From the NCBI RefSeq assembly GCF_007096885.1, contig NZ_VJNO01000014.1, positions 62,001 through 126,000 on the forward strand: 64,000 nucleotides of DNA, written 5' to 3'. Source of the stretch: Streptomyces sp. 130 (GTDB lineage: Bacteria > Actinomycetota > Actinomycetes > Streptomycetales > Streptomycetaceae). Position 1 is the stretch's first letter. Each line of letters opens with the position of its first letter. The notes beneath the pieces are model-generated. The model ran no database searches. It saw nothing but the letters and a program-made list of their open reading frames with translations, and was not told the origin of the DNA. Below, piece after piece: positions 1 through 9,098 of this stretch. The position numbers and the translations under genes are program-made.

Positions 1-168
1 GCGCGGGGTGAGGCCGTCGCCGCAGACCTTCTCGCGCGGGAACGCGGTCTTCTCCAGGAGGAGGACGTCGAGTCCGGCCTTGGCCAGGTAGTACGCGGTC
101 GTGGAGCCGGCGGGGCCCGCCCCGACGACGATGACGTCCGCGCTGTGTTCGGACAGGGGTTCGGTCAC
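1..168 (-). CDS. FAD-dependent oxidoreductase, geranylgeranyl reductase family (N-terminal part)
   Basis: Only the first 56 codons lie in the window; the gene runs off the left edge. The N-terminus has a Rossmann dinucleotide motif (GAGPAGS, about residues 16-22) followed by an FPREKVCGDGL segment, the signature of geranylgeranyl-reductase-type flavoproteins. The GTG start at 168 is chosen because a GGAGAA site lies about 6 nt upstream (169-180). In Streptomyces this family is found beside menaquinone and NADH dehydrogenase genes, which fits menG 5 kb away, and a role in reducing isoprenoid side chains is inferred from that. Substrate cannot be read from the fragment. Confidence 0.8.
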   Translation of the reverse strand, partial: MTEPLSEHSADVIVVGAGPAGSTTAYYLAKAGLDVLLLEKTAFPREKVCGDGLTPR

Positions 169-265
169 GGTCGGTTCTCCCGAAGACTCGAATTCGCGTG
201 CCGCGCGGCACAGGTCCAAGGCAGTCTATGGGGGCCTGCCGATCAACCCTCCGAAGGGCTGCCCC

Positions 266-784
266 ATGTCAATCGCGCCTCCCGCTCCGCCCGTCGTACA
301 GCTGCGCGTCCCGACCGACGAGGACGCCGTCGCCTGGCACCGGGCCTTCGCCGACCCGGAGGTGATGCGGTTCTTCGGCGGACGGCCGGAGGAGCTGTCG
401 ATGTACGAGGAGTGGACCGCCCGGCAACGCAGACACGACGCCGAACTGGGCTACTGCCTGTGGACCGTGCTCGACGGCGAGGGGCGGGTCGTGGGCTTCA
501 CGGGCGCGCAGCCGTGGGGGCCGACCGCCTACGGCCCGGTGGGCGAGACCGAGATCGGCTGGCGGCTGGCCCGGCCGGCCTGGGGCCTGGGGTACGCGAC
601 GGCCGCCGCGCGCCTCACCCTGGAGCGGCTGCGCGCGGCGGGCGTGCCACGGGTGGTGGCGGCGGTCGACGTGCTCAACGAGCGGTCGGCCGCGGTGGCC
701 CGGCGCCTCGGCATGGAGCCGGCCGAGACCTTCACGACACCGGTGCCGGGCCAGGAGGTGCGGTGCTTCCGGCTGGAGCTGTGA
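266..784 (+). CDS. GNAT family N-acetyltransferase (RimJ-like)
   Basis: Encodes 172 residues with the fold order of RimJ/RimL-type acetyltransferases. The N-terminal strand LRVPTDEDAVAWHRAF is followed by VMRFFGG, an acetyl-CoA-binding segment (RPAWGLGYATAA, about residues 112-123) and the late NERSAAVARRLGM helix. These enzymes transfer acetyl groups from acetyl-CoA to amines, often protein N-termini or small molecules; the substrate here is unknown. The ATG at 266 follows a GAAGGG ribosome site by 8 nt and matches the normal family start, although the frame stays open further upstream to about 101. The gene is divergent from the flavoprotein and convergent with the membrane protein at 929-2791. 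Confidence 0.85.
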   Translation: MSIAPPAPPVVQLRVPTDEDAVAWHRAFADPEVMRFFGGRPEELSMYEEWTARQRRHDAELGYCLWTVLDGEGRVVGFTGAQPWGPTAYGPVGETEIGWRLARPAWGLGYATAAARLTLERLRAAGVPRVVAAVDVLNERSAAVARRLGMEPAETFTTPVPGQEVRCFRLEL

Positions 785-928
785 CGGCCGGCCGACGCCG
801 TTGAGCCTCCAGGTGGACGGGGAGGCATCGAAGACCTCCCGGGCACCGGCCCGGTCCGCGTCCCTGGCGTACTCGGTGCCGCACCCGTCCGGGGCGACGG
901 GTACGGCCGGGGCCGTGGTGGCGGGGCC

Positions 929-2791
929 CTAGGGGGTCCCGCTCGTCCGGTCCTGGGCGGGCGTCGCCCGGTCGCCGGTCCCGCCCTCGCCGCTCTCCGA
1001 GGCGCCCGGGTCGTCGTCGTGGCGGTCCATCAGGGCGAGGGTGCCCGCGGTGGCCCCGCCCCCGAGGATCACGGCGGCGGCGAGCGTGGCGCCCCAGACG
1101 AGGACGGCCCGGCGGCGCCGGGGCGCGGGAGGCGGCGCGGAGACGGCGGCCTCGGGCGCGGGCTCCCCCGGCGCCGCGAAGCGCGCCGGCGGGGCGTACG
1201 GACCGGGCGGCGGGGTGTGGCCGGGGGCGGGGGTGTACGGGCCCGGGTTCGGCGGGCCGTACGGGCTCTGCGGGCCGCCGTACGGGGCCTGCGGGCCGCC
1301 GTACGGGGTCTGCGGGCCGTGCGGGTAGGCCGGGGAGCCGCCGCCGGGGCCACCGCCGCCCATCCGGCCCAGGAACGGCGCCACGAGCACCGCGCCGCCC
1401 ACCCACAGCAGCCCGAACAGCAGCGCGTCGGCGACGCTCGGGGCGATCTCCAGGGTGCCCAGGCCGCTGAGGTCGAGCACGCTGCCGGTGTATTCGACGG
1501 ACAGGCCGCTGATGGCGGTCAGTGCCAGATAGCCGAGCAGGAAGAGCCCGCCGGCGGTGACCTGTTCGCGACGGTCGGCGGAGCGGCGGGCGGTGAGCAG
1601 GCCCACGACGAGGGCGCTGACGAGGCCGAGGGCCAGGGCGCCGGCGACCGCCCAGTCGTTCGCCGCGTCGCCCAGCTCGCCGAGGCCGAGTGAGCCGTGT
1701 TCCGTACCGCCGCCGATGAAGTTGGTCTGCCCGCGCAGGTCGTACTCCACGGAGCCGCCCCAGCACACGGAGAGGACGTTCAGGGCGATGTTGGGCAGCA
1801 CCGGCAGGGCCATCAGCAGGGCCGTGCCGTTGACGTCGTCCAGGGTGGCGTACGTGATGTAGCCGGTCAGGCCGCACAGGAGCAGAACGGCACCGAGCGC
1901 GCGGACGGCGGTCCCGGCGGCGCGGACCAGGCCGAGCGTGCCCGGTCTCCGGGCCAGCCAGGCGGCGGCGGCATCGCGCTGCAGGACGGCGCAGCCGGTC
2001 GCGAGGGCGATGGCGAGCGCGCCGAGGGCCGCGAGGAACGGCGACGAGTGCACCGAGAGGTCCTCGATCTCGGGCTGGGCGTAGAGCCCGAGGATCAGCA
2101 CGGCGGCGGCGGACAGCAGGCCGGCACGGACCGCCGCGTCGAGTCCGGCACCCTGCCGGCGGAGGCCGCGGGCGCCGAGGATCACGGCCCCGACCCAGAG
2201 CACGGTGACGGTCAGCGGGACGAGGGAGAACGTCACCTGGCCCTGCCCGCCCGGATCGAAGTCGCCGTAGCTGTCCCCGTACTGCGAGCCTCCCCCGTAA
2301 CCGCCGCTGTTCATGCCGCCGGGCGCGACGGCCCGGACGTCGAAGCCGCCGCCGAACGCCTGGAGCAGCATCGCGAGCGCGATCCGGAGCCGGTCGCTCC
2401 ACCCGACGACGACGTCGTCCCCCTGTCCGTAGTCCGGGATGGCGAGCGCCACGGCGAGCCCGGCGATCAGCCCGGTCGGCCAGACGGCCGCCTTCAGCGA
2501 GCCCGCCCAGTCCCCGCGCATCACCCGGCCGAAGAAGATCCCGGCGGGCGAGGGACCGGCCGGCGGCGGCGCGTACCCCGGCGGCGGCGCGTACCCCGGC
2601 GGCGGCGCGGCGGGCCGCGTCAGGTAGGCGGGCACCGCGGGCGGTTCGACGGCGGGCGGCCCGGCCGGCGGCGGTGGAGCGGCCGGCTGAGGAGGAGCGG
2701 CGGGCGCGGCCGGGCGTTCCCGCCCGCACTTCATGCAGAAGCGCGCCTCGTCGGGCGCCTGGGTTCCACAGAACGGGCAGTACGAGGGCAT
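929..2791 (-). CDS. Zinc-ribbon multi-pass membrane protein
   Basis: A 620-residue protein opening with a zinc ribbon (C5-x2-C8 and C19-x2-C22), then a Pro/Ala-rich linker with PPPGYA repeats. About eight to ten hydrophobic membrane segments follow, then a second Pro/Gly/Tyr-rich stretch of YGGPQ repeats (coded near 1230-1330), one more membrane helix near the C-terminus and a short acidic tail. No catalytic motif is visible. Proteins of this plan (zinc ribbon plus DUF-type membrane body) are common in Streptomyces and have no assigned function. The ATG at 2791 puts the zinc ribbon at residue 5; an extra 18 codons upstream have no family support. Confidence 0.75.
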   Translation of the reverse strand: MPSYCPFCGTQAPDEARFCMKCGRERPAAPAAPPQPAAPPPPAGPPAVEPPAVPAYLTRPAAPPPGYAPPPGYAPPPAGPSPAGIFFGRVMRGDWAGSLKAAVWPTGLIAGLAVALAIPDYGQGDDVVVGWSDRLRIALAMLLQAFGGGFDVRAVAPGGMNSGGYGGGSQYGDSYGDFDPGGQGQVTFSLVPLTVTVLWVGAVILGARGLRRQGAGLDAAVRAGLLSAAAVLILGLYAQPEIEDLSVHSSPFLAALGALAIALATGCAVLQRDAAAAWLARRPGTLGLVRAAGTAVRALGAVLLLCGLTGYITYATLDDVNGTALLMALPVLPNIALNVLSVCWGGSVEYDLRGQTNFIGGGTEHGSLGLGELGDAANDWAVAGALALGLVSALVVGLLTARRSADRREQVTAGGLFLLGYLALTAISGLSVEYTGSVLDLSGLGTLEIAPSVADALLFGLLWVGGAVLVAPFLGRMGGGGPGGGSPAYPHGPQTPYGGPQAPYGGPQSPYGPPNPGPYTPAPGHTPPPGPYAPPARFAAPGEPAPEAAVSAPPPAPRRRRAVLVWGATLAAAVILGGGATAGTLALMDRHDDDPGASESGEGGTGDRATPAQDRTSGTP

Positions 2792-2851
2792 GAGAGCTCC
2801 GCAGCGGGCCGGGGACGGGGACGGGGACGGGCGGGACGGTGACACACGGAA

Positions 2852-2894
2852 GCGGGGAAGACGCGCGCTGTGTCAACGGACACATCTTCCCCGC
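2852..2894. repeat. Compound hairpin in divergent intergenic region
   Basis: Arms 2852-2861 and 2885-2894 are perfect 10-bp complements. Inside them a second 6-bp stem (2869-2874 with 2879-2884) closes on the tetraloop AACG. It lies about 60 nt upstream of the membrane-protein start at 2791 and 100 nt upstream of the inhibitor gene at 2995, so it would be in a leader or operator rather than at a gene end. Role unknown. Confidence 0.5.
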
Positions 2895-2994
2895 CCACCG
2901 GTTCCCGTCAACTCGGAATAACGGCCGCCGCTTTCACGCGCGGACCGCACCGCCCCGCGCCCGTGGCCTTCGTGGGACGGTGCGATGATTTGTC

Positions 2995-3735
2995 GTGACC
3001 ATCAAGAAACTCATCACGGTGCGCGGCTCTCTCATCGCCGCCGCCCTCGCCCTGCTGGGCTCCGCGTTCTTCGTACTCCCGGCGAGCGCCCAGGCGTTTG
3101 ACGACTGCCCGGCGGGACAGCTCTGCCTGTACAGCGCGTCGGGCGGCGGCGGCACGCAGCGGGCGTTCTCCGTGGAGGACGACGGGACGCGCTACGACGC
3201 CTCCTGGGACGACGCGACGCTCTCCGCGAAGAACAACACCCCCTATTGGGCCTGCGTGTACGTGGACACCGACTTCGGCGGGCTGCTCCAGACGATCAAG
3301 CCCGGCAACTCCGACGAATACGGTGACGACCCCCGGTTCGCCGGGAAGATCAGCTCCCACAAGCTGGTCCCGTCCCGGGCCCACTGCTTCACCGGTTACG
3401 AGCGATGCCCCGACAACCGCGTCTGCACCTTCACCGAAGCGGCGGGGCGCGGCCGGATGACGGTGCACATGCCCATGACCGACCCGGCCACGAAGAACTA
3501 CGGCAACGCGTACGGGGCCGAGGTGGCGCCCGTCTCCGTGTGGAACCGCACCGCACGCCATGTCTGCTTCTACCCGACCGAGAAGTTCACCGGCACCTGG
3601 ACCGACCCGGCCGCTCCGGCCACCACGTACGGCGCCTACGTCGTGCTGAAGGGCGACAGCACCACCGTCCCGGCGCCCTTCGCCGGAACCTTCCGCTCGC
3701 ACGAGCTCGTCAACGGAACCTCGGAGTGCCAGTAG
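2995..3735 (+). CDS. Secreted peptidase-inhibitor family I36 protein (two domains)
   Basis: A 246-residue protein with a Sec signal peptide (basic MTIKK start, hydrophobic core, cleavage around ASAQA, residues 29-33). Two related cysteine-bearing modules follow, one at about residue 38 (CPAGQLCLYS) and one at about residue 138 (CPDNRVCTFT). This repeat is typical of the I36 inhibitor family, whose Streptomyces founder (SMI) inhibits metalloproteinases. Whether this copy inhibits a protease is inference. The GTG start at 2995 gives the signal peptide directly. It ends 2 nt before the next secreted protein, so the two are probably co-transcribed. Confidence 0.75.
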   Translation: MTIKKLITVRGSLIAAALALLGSAFFVLPASAQAFDDCPAGQLCLYSASGGGGTQRAFSVEDDGTRYDASWDDATLSAKNNTPYWACVYVDTDFGGLLQTIKPGNSDEYGDDPRFAGKISSHKLVPSRAHCFTGYERCPDNRVCTFTEAAGRGRMTVHMPMTDPATKNYGNAYGAEVAPVSVWNRTARHVCFYPTEKFTGTWTDPAAPATTYGAYVVLKGDSTTVPAPFAGTFRSHELVNGTSECQ

Positions 3736-3737
3736 TC

Positions 3738-5192
3738 ATGAGCAGAACTCTCACCCGCACCTGGACGACGGTGGCGGCGGCCCTGAGCGCCCTCGTCCTC
3801 ACCGCTCCCGGCGCACCGGCCGCCGACGCACCGGCGAGCCCGCTGGCCGCCAACTGGGACCGGCAGACCCCGACGACGAACATCACGACCGGAGTCACCC
3901 TGACCCGGTACACCGAGCGCGTGCCCGAGAACCGGACCCGGGGCCGCGTCCTGAACGTGGTCGAGATCGACCCGACCGCCTCCGCGCTCACCCTGGAGAG
4001 CGTCGTCGGCAAGGCCGACGGACTGACCGAGACGGTCGCCGACCAGCTCGCCGGAGTCTCGGCGGTCGCCGCCCGCCGCCCCTACGCGGGCGTCAACGGG
4101 GGCCTGTTCAAGTCCGAGCCCGCCCACCCCGACCTCGTACTCCCGGCCGGCGCCGACGGCACCACGCTCGCGCACCTGGGCGTCTCGGTCACCGACGGCG
4201 TCCTGCACAGCTCCAGCTGCTGGATGAACGGGGCCGGCAGCAGCGGGGTGGTCCTTCAGTACGGCATCCCGTACATCACCAAGCTCCGTACGGACATGAA
4301 GCTGACCACCGCGTCCGGCGCGACCGTACGGGTGGACGACGTCAATCGCGATCCCGGCCGCAGCCGGGGCTGCGCCCGGGACGCCGACGACACGGCGGTG
4401 CAAGGCCAGGCGGCGCTGTACACCGACCCGGACGAGATCGTCCTGTTCACCGACGACTACGGCGTCCCCGTGCCCAAGCCGGGGACCGACCCGACGGTCA
4501 CGACGGACGACGACCCCGGCTTCGAGGTCGTCCTCGACGCGCACGGCGTCGTCACCGACGCCCGGGAGCGCCGGGGCGGGCAGACGGCGGGCGAGCAGGT
4601 GTACGTCCCGGCGGGCGGCCGGATTCTGCAGGGCGTGGGTGCCGGGGCGGACTGGCTGCGCACCCACCTCACCCGCGACGACCACCCGGCCGTCGAGCTG
4701 AAGCTCCATGACGTGACGCTCGACCGGGACATACCGCTGGACGACTCGGTGGACGTCGTCAGCTCCTTCCACCAGCTCCTGCGCGCGAGCGCCGTACCCG
4801 CCGAGCTGCCCGACTCGTGCAGCGGCCACGCGACGGGCGCCGACGGGACGAACCTCATCTGCACCGACTCCCGCACGGCCATCGGCACCAACATCAAGGG
4901 CCACCCGGTGTTCATCACGCTCACCGGGCAGCCGCAGGCCACCGCGTCGACCACGCACGAGGACGGGGACTCGCTCCGGGCGTTCGCGAACCTGCTGGAC
5001 TCGGCGGAGCTGGCGCTGGTCGACGTGCTCAACCTCGACGGCGGCGGGTCCACGACGCTCGTCACGGGTACGGAGACGCGGACACCGCCGACCGACGCGG
5101 GCAAGGACCCCGCCGGGCCGAAGTACGTCCACCGGCGGGTCGCCGACTCGGTGTACACCGGGGTCGGCGGCTACGGCATGTACGCCAGATAG
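3738..5192 (+). CDS. Secreted phosphodiester glycosidase family protein
   Basis: A 484-residue protein with a signal peptide (hydrophobic residues about 10-25, AADA cleavage region) and the hallmarks of the phosphodiester glycosidase (NAGPA / DUF2233) family. These are an early GVNGGLF segment, several conserved Asp/Gly turns and the C-terminal DGGGSTTL motif (about residue 434). Characterised members remove a capping GlcNAc from a phosphodiester or act on exopolysaccharide; substrate here is unknown. The ATG at 3738 lies 2 nt after the preceding stop, suggesting a two-gene operon of extracellular proteins. It converges on menG with a 2-nt gap and no room for a separate terminator. Confidence 0.8.
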   Translation: MSRTLTRTWTTVAAALSALVLTAPGAPAADAPASPLAANWDRQTPTTNITTGVTLTRYTERVPENRTRGRVLNVVEIDPTASALTLESVVGKADGLTETVADQLAGVSAVAARRPYAGVNGGLFKSEPAHPDLVLPAGADGTTLAHLGVSVTDGVLHSSSCWMNGAGSSGVVLQYGIPYITKLRTDMKLTTASGATVRVDDVNRDPGRSRGCARDADDTAVQGQAALYTDPDEIVLFTDDYGVPVPKPGTDPTVTTDDDPGFEVVLDAHGVVTDARERRGGQTAGEQVYVPAGGRILQGVGAGADWLRTHLTRDDHPAVELKLHDVTLDRDIPLDDSVDVVSSFHQLLRASAVPAELPDSCSGHATGADGTNLICTDSRTAIGTNIKGHPVFITLTGQPQATASTTHEDGDSLRAFANLLDSAELALVDVLNLDGGGSTTLVTGTETRTPPTDAGKDPAGPKYVHRRVADSVYTGVGGYGMYAR

Positions 5193-5194
5193 CG

Positions 5195-5890
5195 TCAGGC
5201 GGCCCTGACACCCCGGTGCAGGGCCACCACGCCGCCCGTGAGGTTGCGCCAGGCGACCTGGGACCAGCCGGCCTGCTGGAGCTTCTTCGCCAGGCCGGGC
5301 TGGTCGGGCCAGGCACGGATGGACTCGGCGAGGTAGACGTAGGCGTCGGGGTTGGAGGAGACCGCGCGGGCGACCGGAGGCAGGGCGCGCATCAGGTACT
5401 CGATGTAGACCGTGCGGAACGGGGTCCAGACGGGCTGGGAGAACTCGCAGATGACGACCCGGCCGCCCGGCTTGGTGACCCGGTACAGCTCGCGCAGCGC
5501 CGCGTCCGTGTCCTGCACGTTGCGCAGCCCGAAGGAGATGGTCACCGCGTCGAAGACCTCGTCGCGGAAGGGGAGTTTCGTGGCGTCGCCGGCGGTGAAG
5601 GGCAGCCAGGTGTGGCGCTTCTTGCCCTCGCGGAGCATGCCGGTCGAGAAGTCGCACGGCACGACGTACGCACCGGTCGCGGCGAACGGCAGCGAGGACG
5701 TCGCCGTGCCGGCCGCCAGGTCGAGGACCTTCTCGGCGGGCCGGGCGTTCACCGCCCTGGCGACCTCCTTGCGCCACACCCGGTCCTGGCCGAGCGAGAG
5801 CACGTCGTTGGTCAGGTCGTAGTTCGCCGCCACGCCGTCGAACATCGAGGCGACTTCGTGCGGCTGCTTGTCCAGGGAGGCTCGGGTCAC
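5195..5890 (-). CDS. menG: Demethylmenaquinone methyltransferase
   Basis: A 231-residue SAM-dependent methyltransferase of the UbiE/MenG family, which adds the final methyl group in menaquinone synthesis. Visible features are the family N-terminus ([15 protein letters not shown]), [18 protein letters not shown], the SAM-binding motif LDLAAGTA (about residue 58) and the C-terminal GGVVALHRG. The GTG at 5890 is preferred over an ATG three codons earlier because it matches the usual family start and has a GGGG site just upstream. With mqnA and mqnC in the same window it supports futalosine-pathway menaquinone biosynthesis. Confidence 0.93.
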   Translation of the reverse strand: MTRASLDKQPHEVASMFDGVAANYDLTNDVLSLGQDRVWRKEVARAVNARPAEKVLDLAAGTATSSLPFAATGAYVVPCDFSTGMLREGKKRHTWLPFTAGDATKLPFRDEVFDAVTISFGLRNVQDTDAALRELYRVTKPGGRVVICEFSQPVWTPFRTVYIEYLMRALPPVARAVSSNPDAYVYLAESIRAWPDQPGLAKKLQQAGWSQVAWRNLTGGVVALHRGVRAA

Positions 5891-6045
5891 GCACCCCATT
5901 CAAGCAGCCCGGTCCGCGCGGCCTCGCGGGGGACGCCCCCGGCGAACCCGGCTTCAACCTTTTCCGCCCGGCACCACTCAGTACTGACGGAAGGGCCTCA
6001 CGAGAGACCTCCGCGCAGAACCGGGAAGAACACGAAAGGGGGCAG

Positions 6046-6555
6046 ATGTCCACGGGAGCCAGCCGGGGCGCCGACGGCTTCGAGGAATTCGCCCGCGCCG
6101 GCCAGCACCGGCTCTACCGCACGGCGTACCTGCTCTGCGGCGATGCCGACGCCGCGCGCGACCTGACCCAGACGACGCTGGCCAAGCTGTTCCAGCACTG
6201 GCACCGGGTGCGCGCCGCCGACCATCCGGACGCCTATGCCCGGACCGTGCTCACCCGCACCTACATCGCCGAGCGCCGCCGCCGTCTCCGGGACCTCCTC
6301 GCCCACACGCCGATCGCCGCGCCCGCCCCGGCGGTGGGCCCCGAGCTCACGGTCACGCTGCTCGCCGCCCTCGCCGAACTGCCGCCCCGCGCCCGGGCCA
6401 TGGTCGTCCTGCGCTACTGGGAGGACCTGAGCGTGGAGACCGTCGCCGAGCTGCTGCGGTGCAGCCCGTCCACCGTCAAGAGCCAGTGCTCCCGCTCCCT
6501 GGCCACGCTGCGCGCCCGCCTGGGCGACGCCCACCTCTACACCGCCCGAAGCTGA
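6046..6555 (+). CDS. SigE-family RNA polymerase sigma factor
   Basis: A 169-residue group 4 (ECF-type) sigma factor. Region 2 runs from about residue 10 (FEEFARAGQHRLYRTAYLLCGD) through DLTQTTLAKLFQHW. Region 4 is seen in LPPRARAMVVLRYWEDLS and the helix-turn-helix ETVAELLRCSPSTVKSQCSRSL (residues 129-152). The ATG is preceded by AAAGGGGGCAG. The next gene, beginning 11 nt after the stop, encodes a one-pass membrane protein in the position of an anti-sigma or sensor partner. Target promoters cannot be inferred; autoregulation is usual in the family. Confidence 0.88.
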   Translation: MSTGASRGADGFEEFARAGQHRLYRTAYLLCGDADAARDLTQTTLAKLFQHWHRVRAADHPDAYARTVLTRTYIAERRRRLRDLLAHTPIAAPAPAVGPELTVTLLAALAELPPRARAMVVLRYWEDLSVETVAELLRCSPSTVKSQCSRSLATLRARLGDAHLYTARS

Positions 6556-6566
6556 GGAGTCACGCC

Positions 6567-7460
6567 GTGTACGTGTTCATGGACCCCGCTCCGGGCGACG
6601 AGCCCGGCCGGGACGACGGGGAGATGCTGGTCCGGACCGCCATGGAGCGGGCCACCGAAGGGGCGCCGCCGCTGACCGATCTGGTCCCGGGCGCGCTGGC
6701 CGAGGGCCGCCGCCGCCGGGTCCGGGCCCGCGCCGCCATCGGGGCGACGGCGACCGCGATCGCCGGCCTCGGCATGCTCGGCGCGGCGCTGCCGGTGTGG
6801 GGCGGGGGCGGGGGCGGGGAGCCGGTACGCGAGTGGTCGGCGGCCTCGCGGACCTCGCCGCTCCCCACGGAGACGGCGGTGCCCGTCCGGCCCCGTGTGC
6901 ACGTCGAGCCGAGCCCCGGCGAGACCTCCATGGCGGACCTGCCGGCCGATGAGCGGGCGCGGCAGCAGGTCTTCCAGAACGAGGCGGCGGGGGTGCTCGA
7001 AACGCTGCTGCCCGAGGCACTGGCCCCGGTCCGTCCGGTCGACATCGGCGTCAGCCGGTACCAGGGCGGGGCGGACGGCCGGGTCTTCCCCCTCTCGTTC
7101 TCGGTCCGCCCCCTGGCCACCGGCAAGGCGGCCCGGGCCGACCGCGCCTGCCTCGATGTGGCCGCCAAGGGCCTCCGGTGCGACGAGGTGTCACTGCCAG
7201 GGGGCATGATGGCCCAGGCGATCACGGCGACCGGGAACGCCAAGGGGGGCAGGACGATCACCGGGGCGACCGTACGCTTCACGTACGGGCACAGCCGCGT
7301 CACGCTCACGGTGGGGGGCGACGCGGACGCGATGGTGCCGGCGCCGGTCACCACCGACGACCTGCTGGCCGTCGCCCGGGACCCGCGGTTCATGGAATTG
7401 GTCGCTTACGCGGACGCACGTCCGATGGAAGCCAGGGAGGGATCTGTCCGTGGGGGCTGA
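6567..7460 (+). CDS. Single-pass membrane protein downstream of sigma factor, putative anti-sigma partner
   Basis: Encodes 297 residues: a cytoplasmic N-terminus, a basic stop-transfer patch (GRRRRVRAR, about 47-55), one transmembrane helix (about 57-78) and a 220-residue external domain of unknown fold. The layout matches the CU044_5270/anti-sigma-like partners often encoded after SigE-family factors, but no zinc-binding anti-sigma motif (HxxxCxxC) is visible, so the role is inferred from position. The GTG at 6567 has GAGGAG 8 nt upstream (6553-6558); an ATG 4 codons later is possible. Its stop overlaps the next GTG start. Confidence 0.65.
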   Translation: MYVFMDPAPGDEPGRDDGEMLVRTAMERATEGAPPLTDLVPGALAEGRRRRVRARAAIGATATAIAGLGMLGAALPVWGGGGGGEPVREWSAASRTSPLPTETAVPVRPRVHVEPSPGETSMADLPADERARQQVFQNEAAGVLETLLPEALAPVRPVDIGVSRYQGGADGRVFPLSFSVRPLATGKAARADRACLDVAAKGLRCDEVSLPGGMMAQAITATGNAKGGRTITGATVRFTYGHSRVTLTVGGDADAMVPAPVTTDDLLAVARDPRFMELVAYADARPMEAREGSVRGG

Positions 7461-8319
7461 GAGCAGGCGGGGGCGGCACGGTGGAGGCGGGCGCCGGCGC
7501 GCGAGACGGGCGCGGCGCAGCCGCGTCCGAATAGTGGCCGCCGTCGCCGTGCCGGCGGCGCTGATCGGCATCATGGTGCTCCTCGCACCCCGCTGGGCGG
7601 GCGGTGAGGGGTCCCCGGCGTCCGCCGCCGCGCGCACCCCCTCGGCCGCCGCCGCGTCCCCCGCCTCGGCACCGCCGTCCGCGAAGCCCGGCCGGAGCCC
7701 GAAGCCGTCCCACTCCCCGTCCGCCTCCCCGTCCCCCAGCCCCAGCCCCACCGTCCTCCGCATCCCCGCCTCCGGCCCGGGCACCTTCGCGACCGCCCGC
7801 GCCGACGCGTCGTCCTCCGGGCAGTACGCGTACCGGGTGGAGGTCGAGGACGGCTCGGGCGTCGATCCGGAGGAGGCCGCCGACCGGATCGCCGGCATCC
7901 TCGCCGCGCCGCGCGGCTGGGGGCAGGGCGGGAAGCGCACGTTCCACCGGGTGGCCTCGGGCCCGGCCGGACTGGTCGTCCGCATCGCGACGGCGGCCAC
8001 CACGGACCGGATCTGCGCGCAGGGCGGGATGAACACGCACGGCGAGGTCAACTGCCGGATCGGCGAGAGGGTGATGGTCAACCTCAAGCGCTGGCAGACC
8101 GGTTCGCCCGAGTTCGACGGCCCGCTGAACGACTACCGGGCCCTGATCATCAACCACGAGGTCGGCCACTGGCTCGGCCACGGCCACGAGACCTGCCCCG
8201 GCGCTGGGCGCCCGGCCCCCGCGATGATGCAGCAGATCTACGGGCTCAAGGGCTGCGTCGCCAACGCCTGGCCGTACGACGAGAACGGGGCATACCTGGG
8301 CGGCCCCTCGGTGCCGTAA
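7450..8319 (+). CDS. DUF3152 metzincin-like membrane-anchored protein (copy 1)
   Basis: A 289-residue protein with an Arg-rich cytoplasmic start, one membrane helix (about 26-46), a Ser/Pro-rich spacer (about 55-100) and a DUF3152 domain. The domain carries a complete HExxHxxGxxH zinc-peptidase motif (H236, E237, H240, H246) and a downstream Met-turn-like PAMMQQ, so it reads as an active metzincin-type protease or a close relative on the cell exterior. The GTG start overlaps the previous gene by 11 nt, tying it to the sigma-factor operon. A second copy follows at 8424. Proteolytic activity has to my knowledge not been shown for this family. Confidence 0.8.
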   Translation: MGAESRRGRHGGGGRRRARRARRSRVRIVAAVAVPAALIGIMVLLAPRWAGGEGSPASAAARTPSAAAASPASAPPSAKPGRSPKPSHSPSASPSPSPSPTVLRIPASGPGTFATARADASSSGQYAYRVEVEDGSGVDPEEAADRIAGILAAPRGWGQGGKRTFHRVASGPAGLVVRIATAATTDRICAQGGMNTHGEVNCRIGERVMVNLKRWQTGSPEFDGPLNDYRALIINHEVGHWLGHGHETCPGAGRPAPAMMQQIYGLKGCVANAWPYDENGAYLGGPSVP

Positions 8320-8423
8320 CGATTCACCGGCCACGGCCTCAAAAGGATGTGGACTGAACCGATCACCCCGATCACCGGTCCTACAGCGGGGGACGCAACG
8401 TCGATCGCTGGGGAGGGTTCCGG

Positions 8424-9095
8424 ATGCCCGGGAGCAAGGGGCGCCGAGAGAGCGGCCGGAGCAGGCTGCTGACGTGGGCCGTCGTCCCCGTGGTCATCGC
8501 GGGCGCCGCCGTCGCCGGCCTCCGCTGGAACGACGCGCGGGGGCCGGCACCCGCCGCCTTCACCGTGGCCCGCGCCGCCGCGACGGACAGCGGCACGGGG
8601 AACGCCTACCGGGTGGAGGTGGAGGACGGCTCCGGGCTCGACCCGGACCGGGCGGCCTCCGTCGTCGCCCGCGTCCTGGCCTCGCCCCGGGGCTGGTCGC
8701 ACCACGGCGAGCACAGGTTCCGCCAGGTGGCGAAGGGCCCGGCGGGGCTGGTCATCCGGATCGCGACCCCGGAGACCACCGACCGGGTCTGCGGCGAGAG
8801 CGGGCTCGACACGCACGGCGAGGTCAACTGCCGCGTCGGTACGGTCGTGATGGTCAACCTGAAGCGCTGGCAGACGGGTTCGCCCGAGTTCGACGGCCCG
8901 CTGGGCGAGTACCGGGCGCTGATCATCAACCACGAGGTCGGGCACTGGCTCGGCCACGGCCACGAGACCTGCCCCGGCGAGGGCCGCCCCGCCCCCGCGA
9001 TGATGCAGCAGATCGACGGCCTCAAGGGCTGCGTCGCCAACGCCTGGCCGTACGACTCCGAGGGCCGCTATCTGGGCGGCCCCCCGGTGCCGTAG
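8424..9095 (+). CDS. DUF3152 metzincin-like membrane-anchored protein (copy 2)
   Basis: A 223-residue paralogue of the preceding gene with the same order: basic N-terminus, one membrane helix (about 17-34), no long Ser/Pro spacer, then a DUF3152 domain with the HExxHxxGxxH motif (H170, E171, H174, H180) and PAMMQQ. From YRVEVEDGSG to the C-terminal LGGP the two copies are nearly identical, with long identical stretches at DNA level (for example around 8085-8135 and 8865-8915), indicating a recent tandem duplication or gene conversion. The ATG at 8424 follows GGAGGG at about 8411. Same functional caveats as copy 1. Confidence 0.8.
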   Translation: MPGSKGRRESGRSRLLTWAVVPVVIAGAAVAGLRWNDARGPAPAAFTVARAAATDSGTGNAYRVEVEDGSGLDPDRAASVVARVLASPRGWSHHGEHRFRQVAKGPAGLVIRIATPETTDRVCGESGLDTHGEVNCRVGTVVMVNLKRWQTGSPEFDGPLGEYRALIINHEVGHWLGHGHETCPGEGRPAPAMMQQIDGLKGCVANAWPYDSEGRYLGGPPVP

Positions 9096-9098
9096 CGG

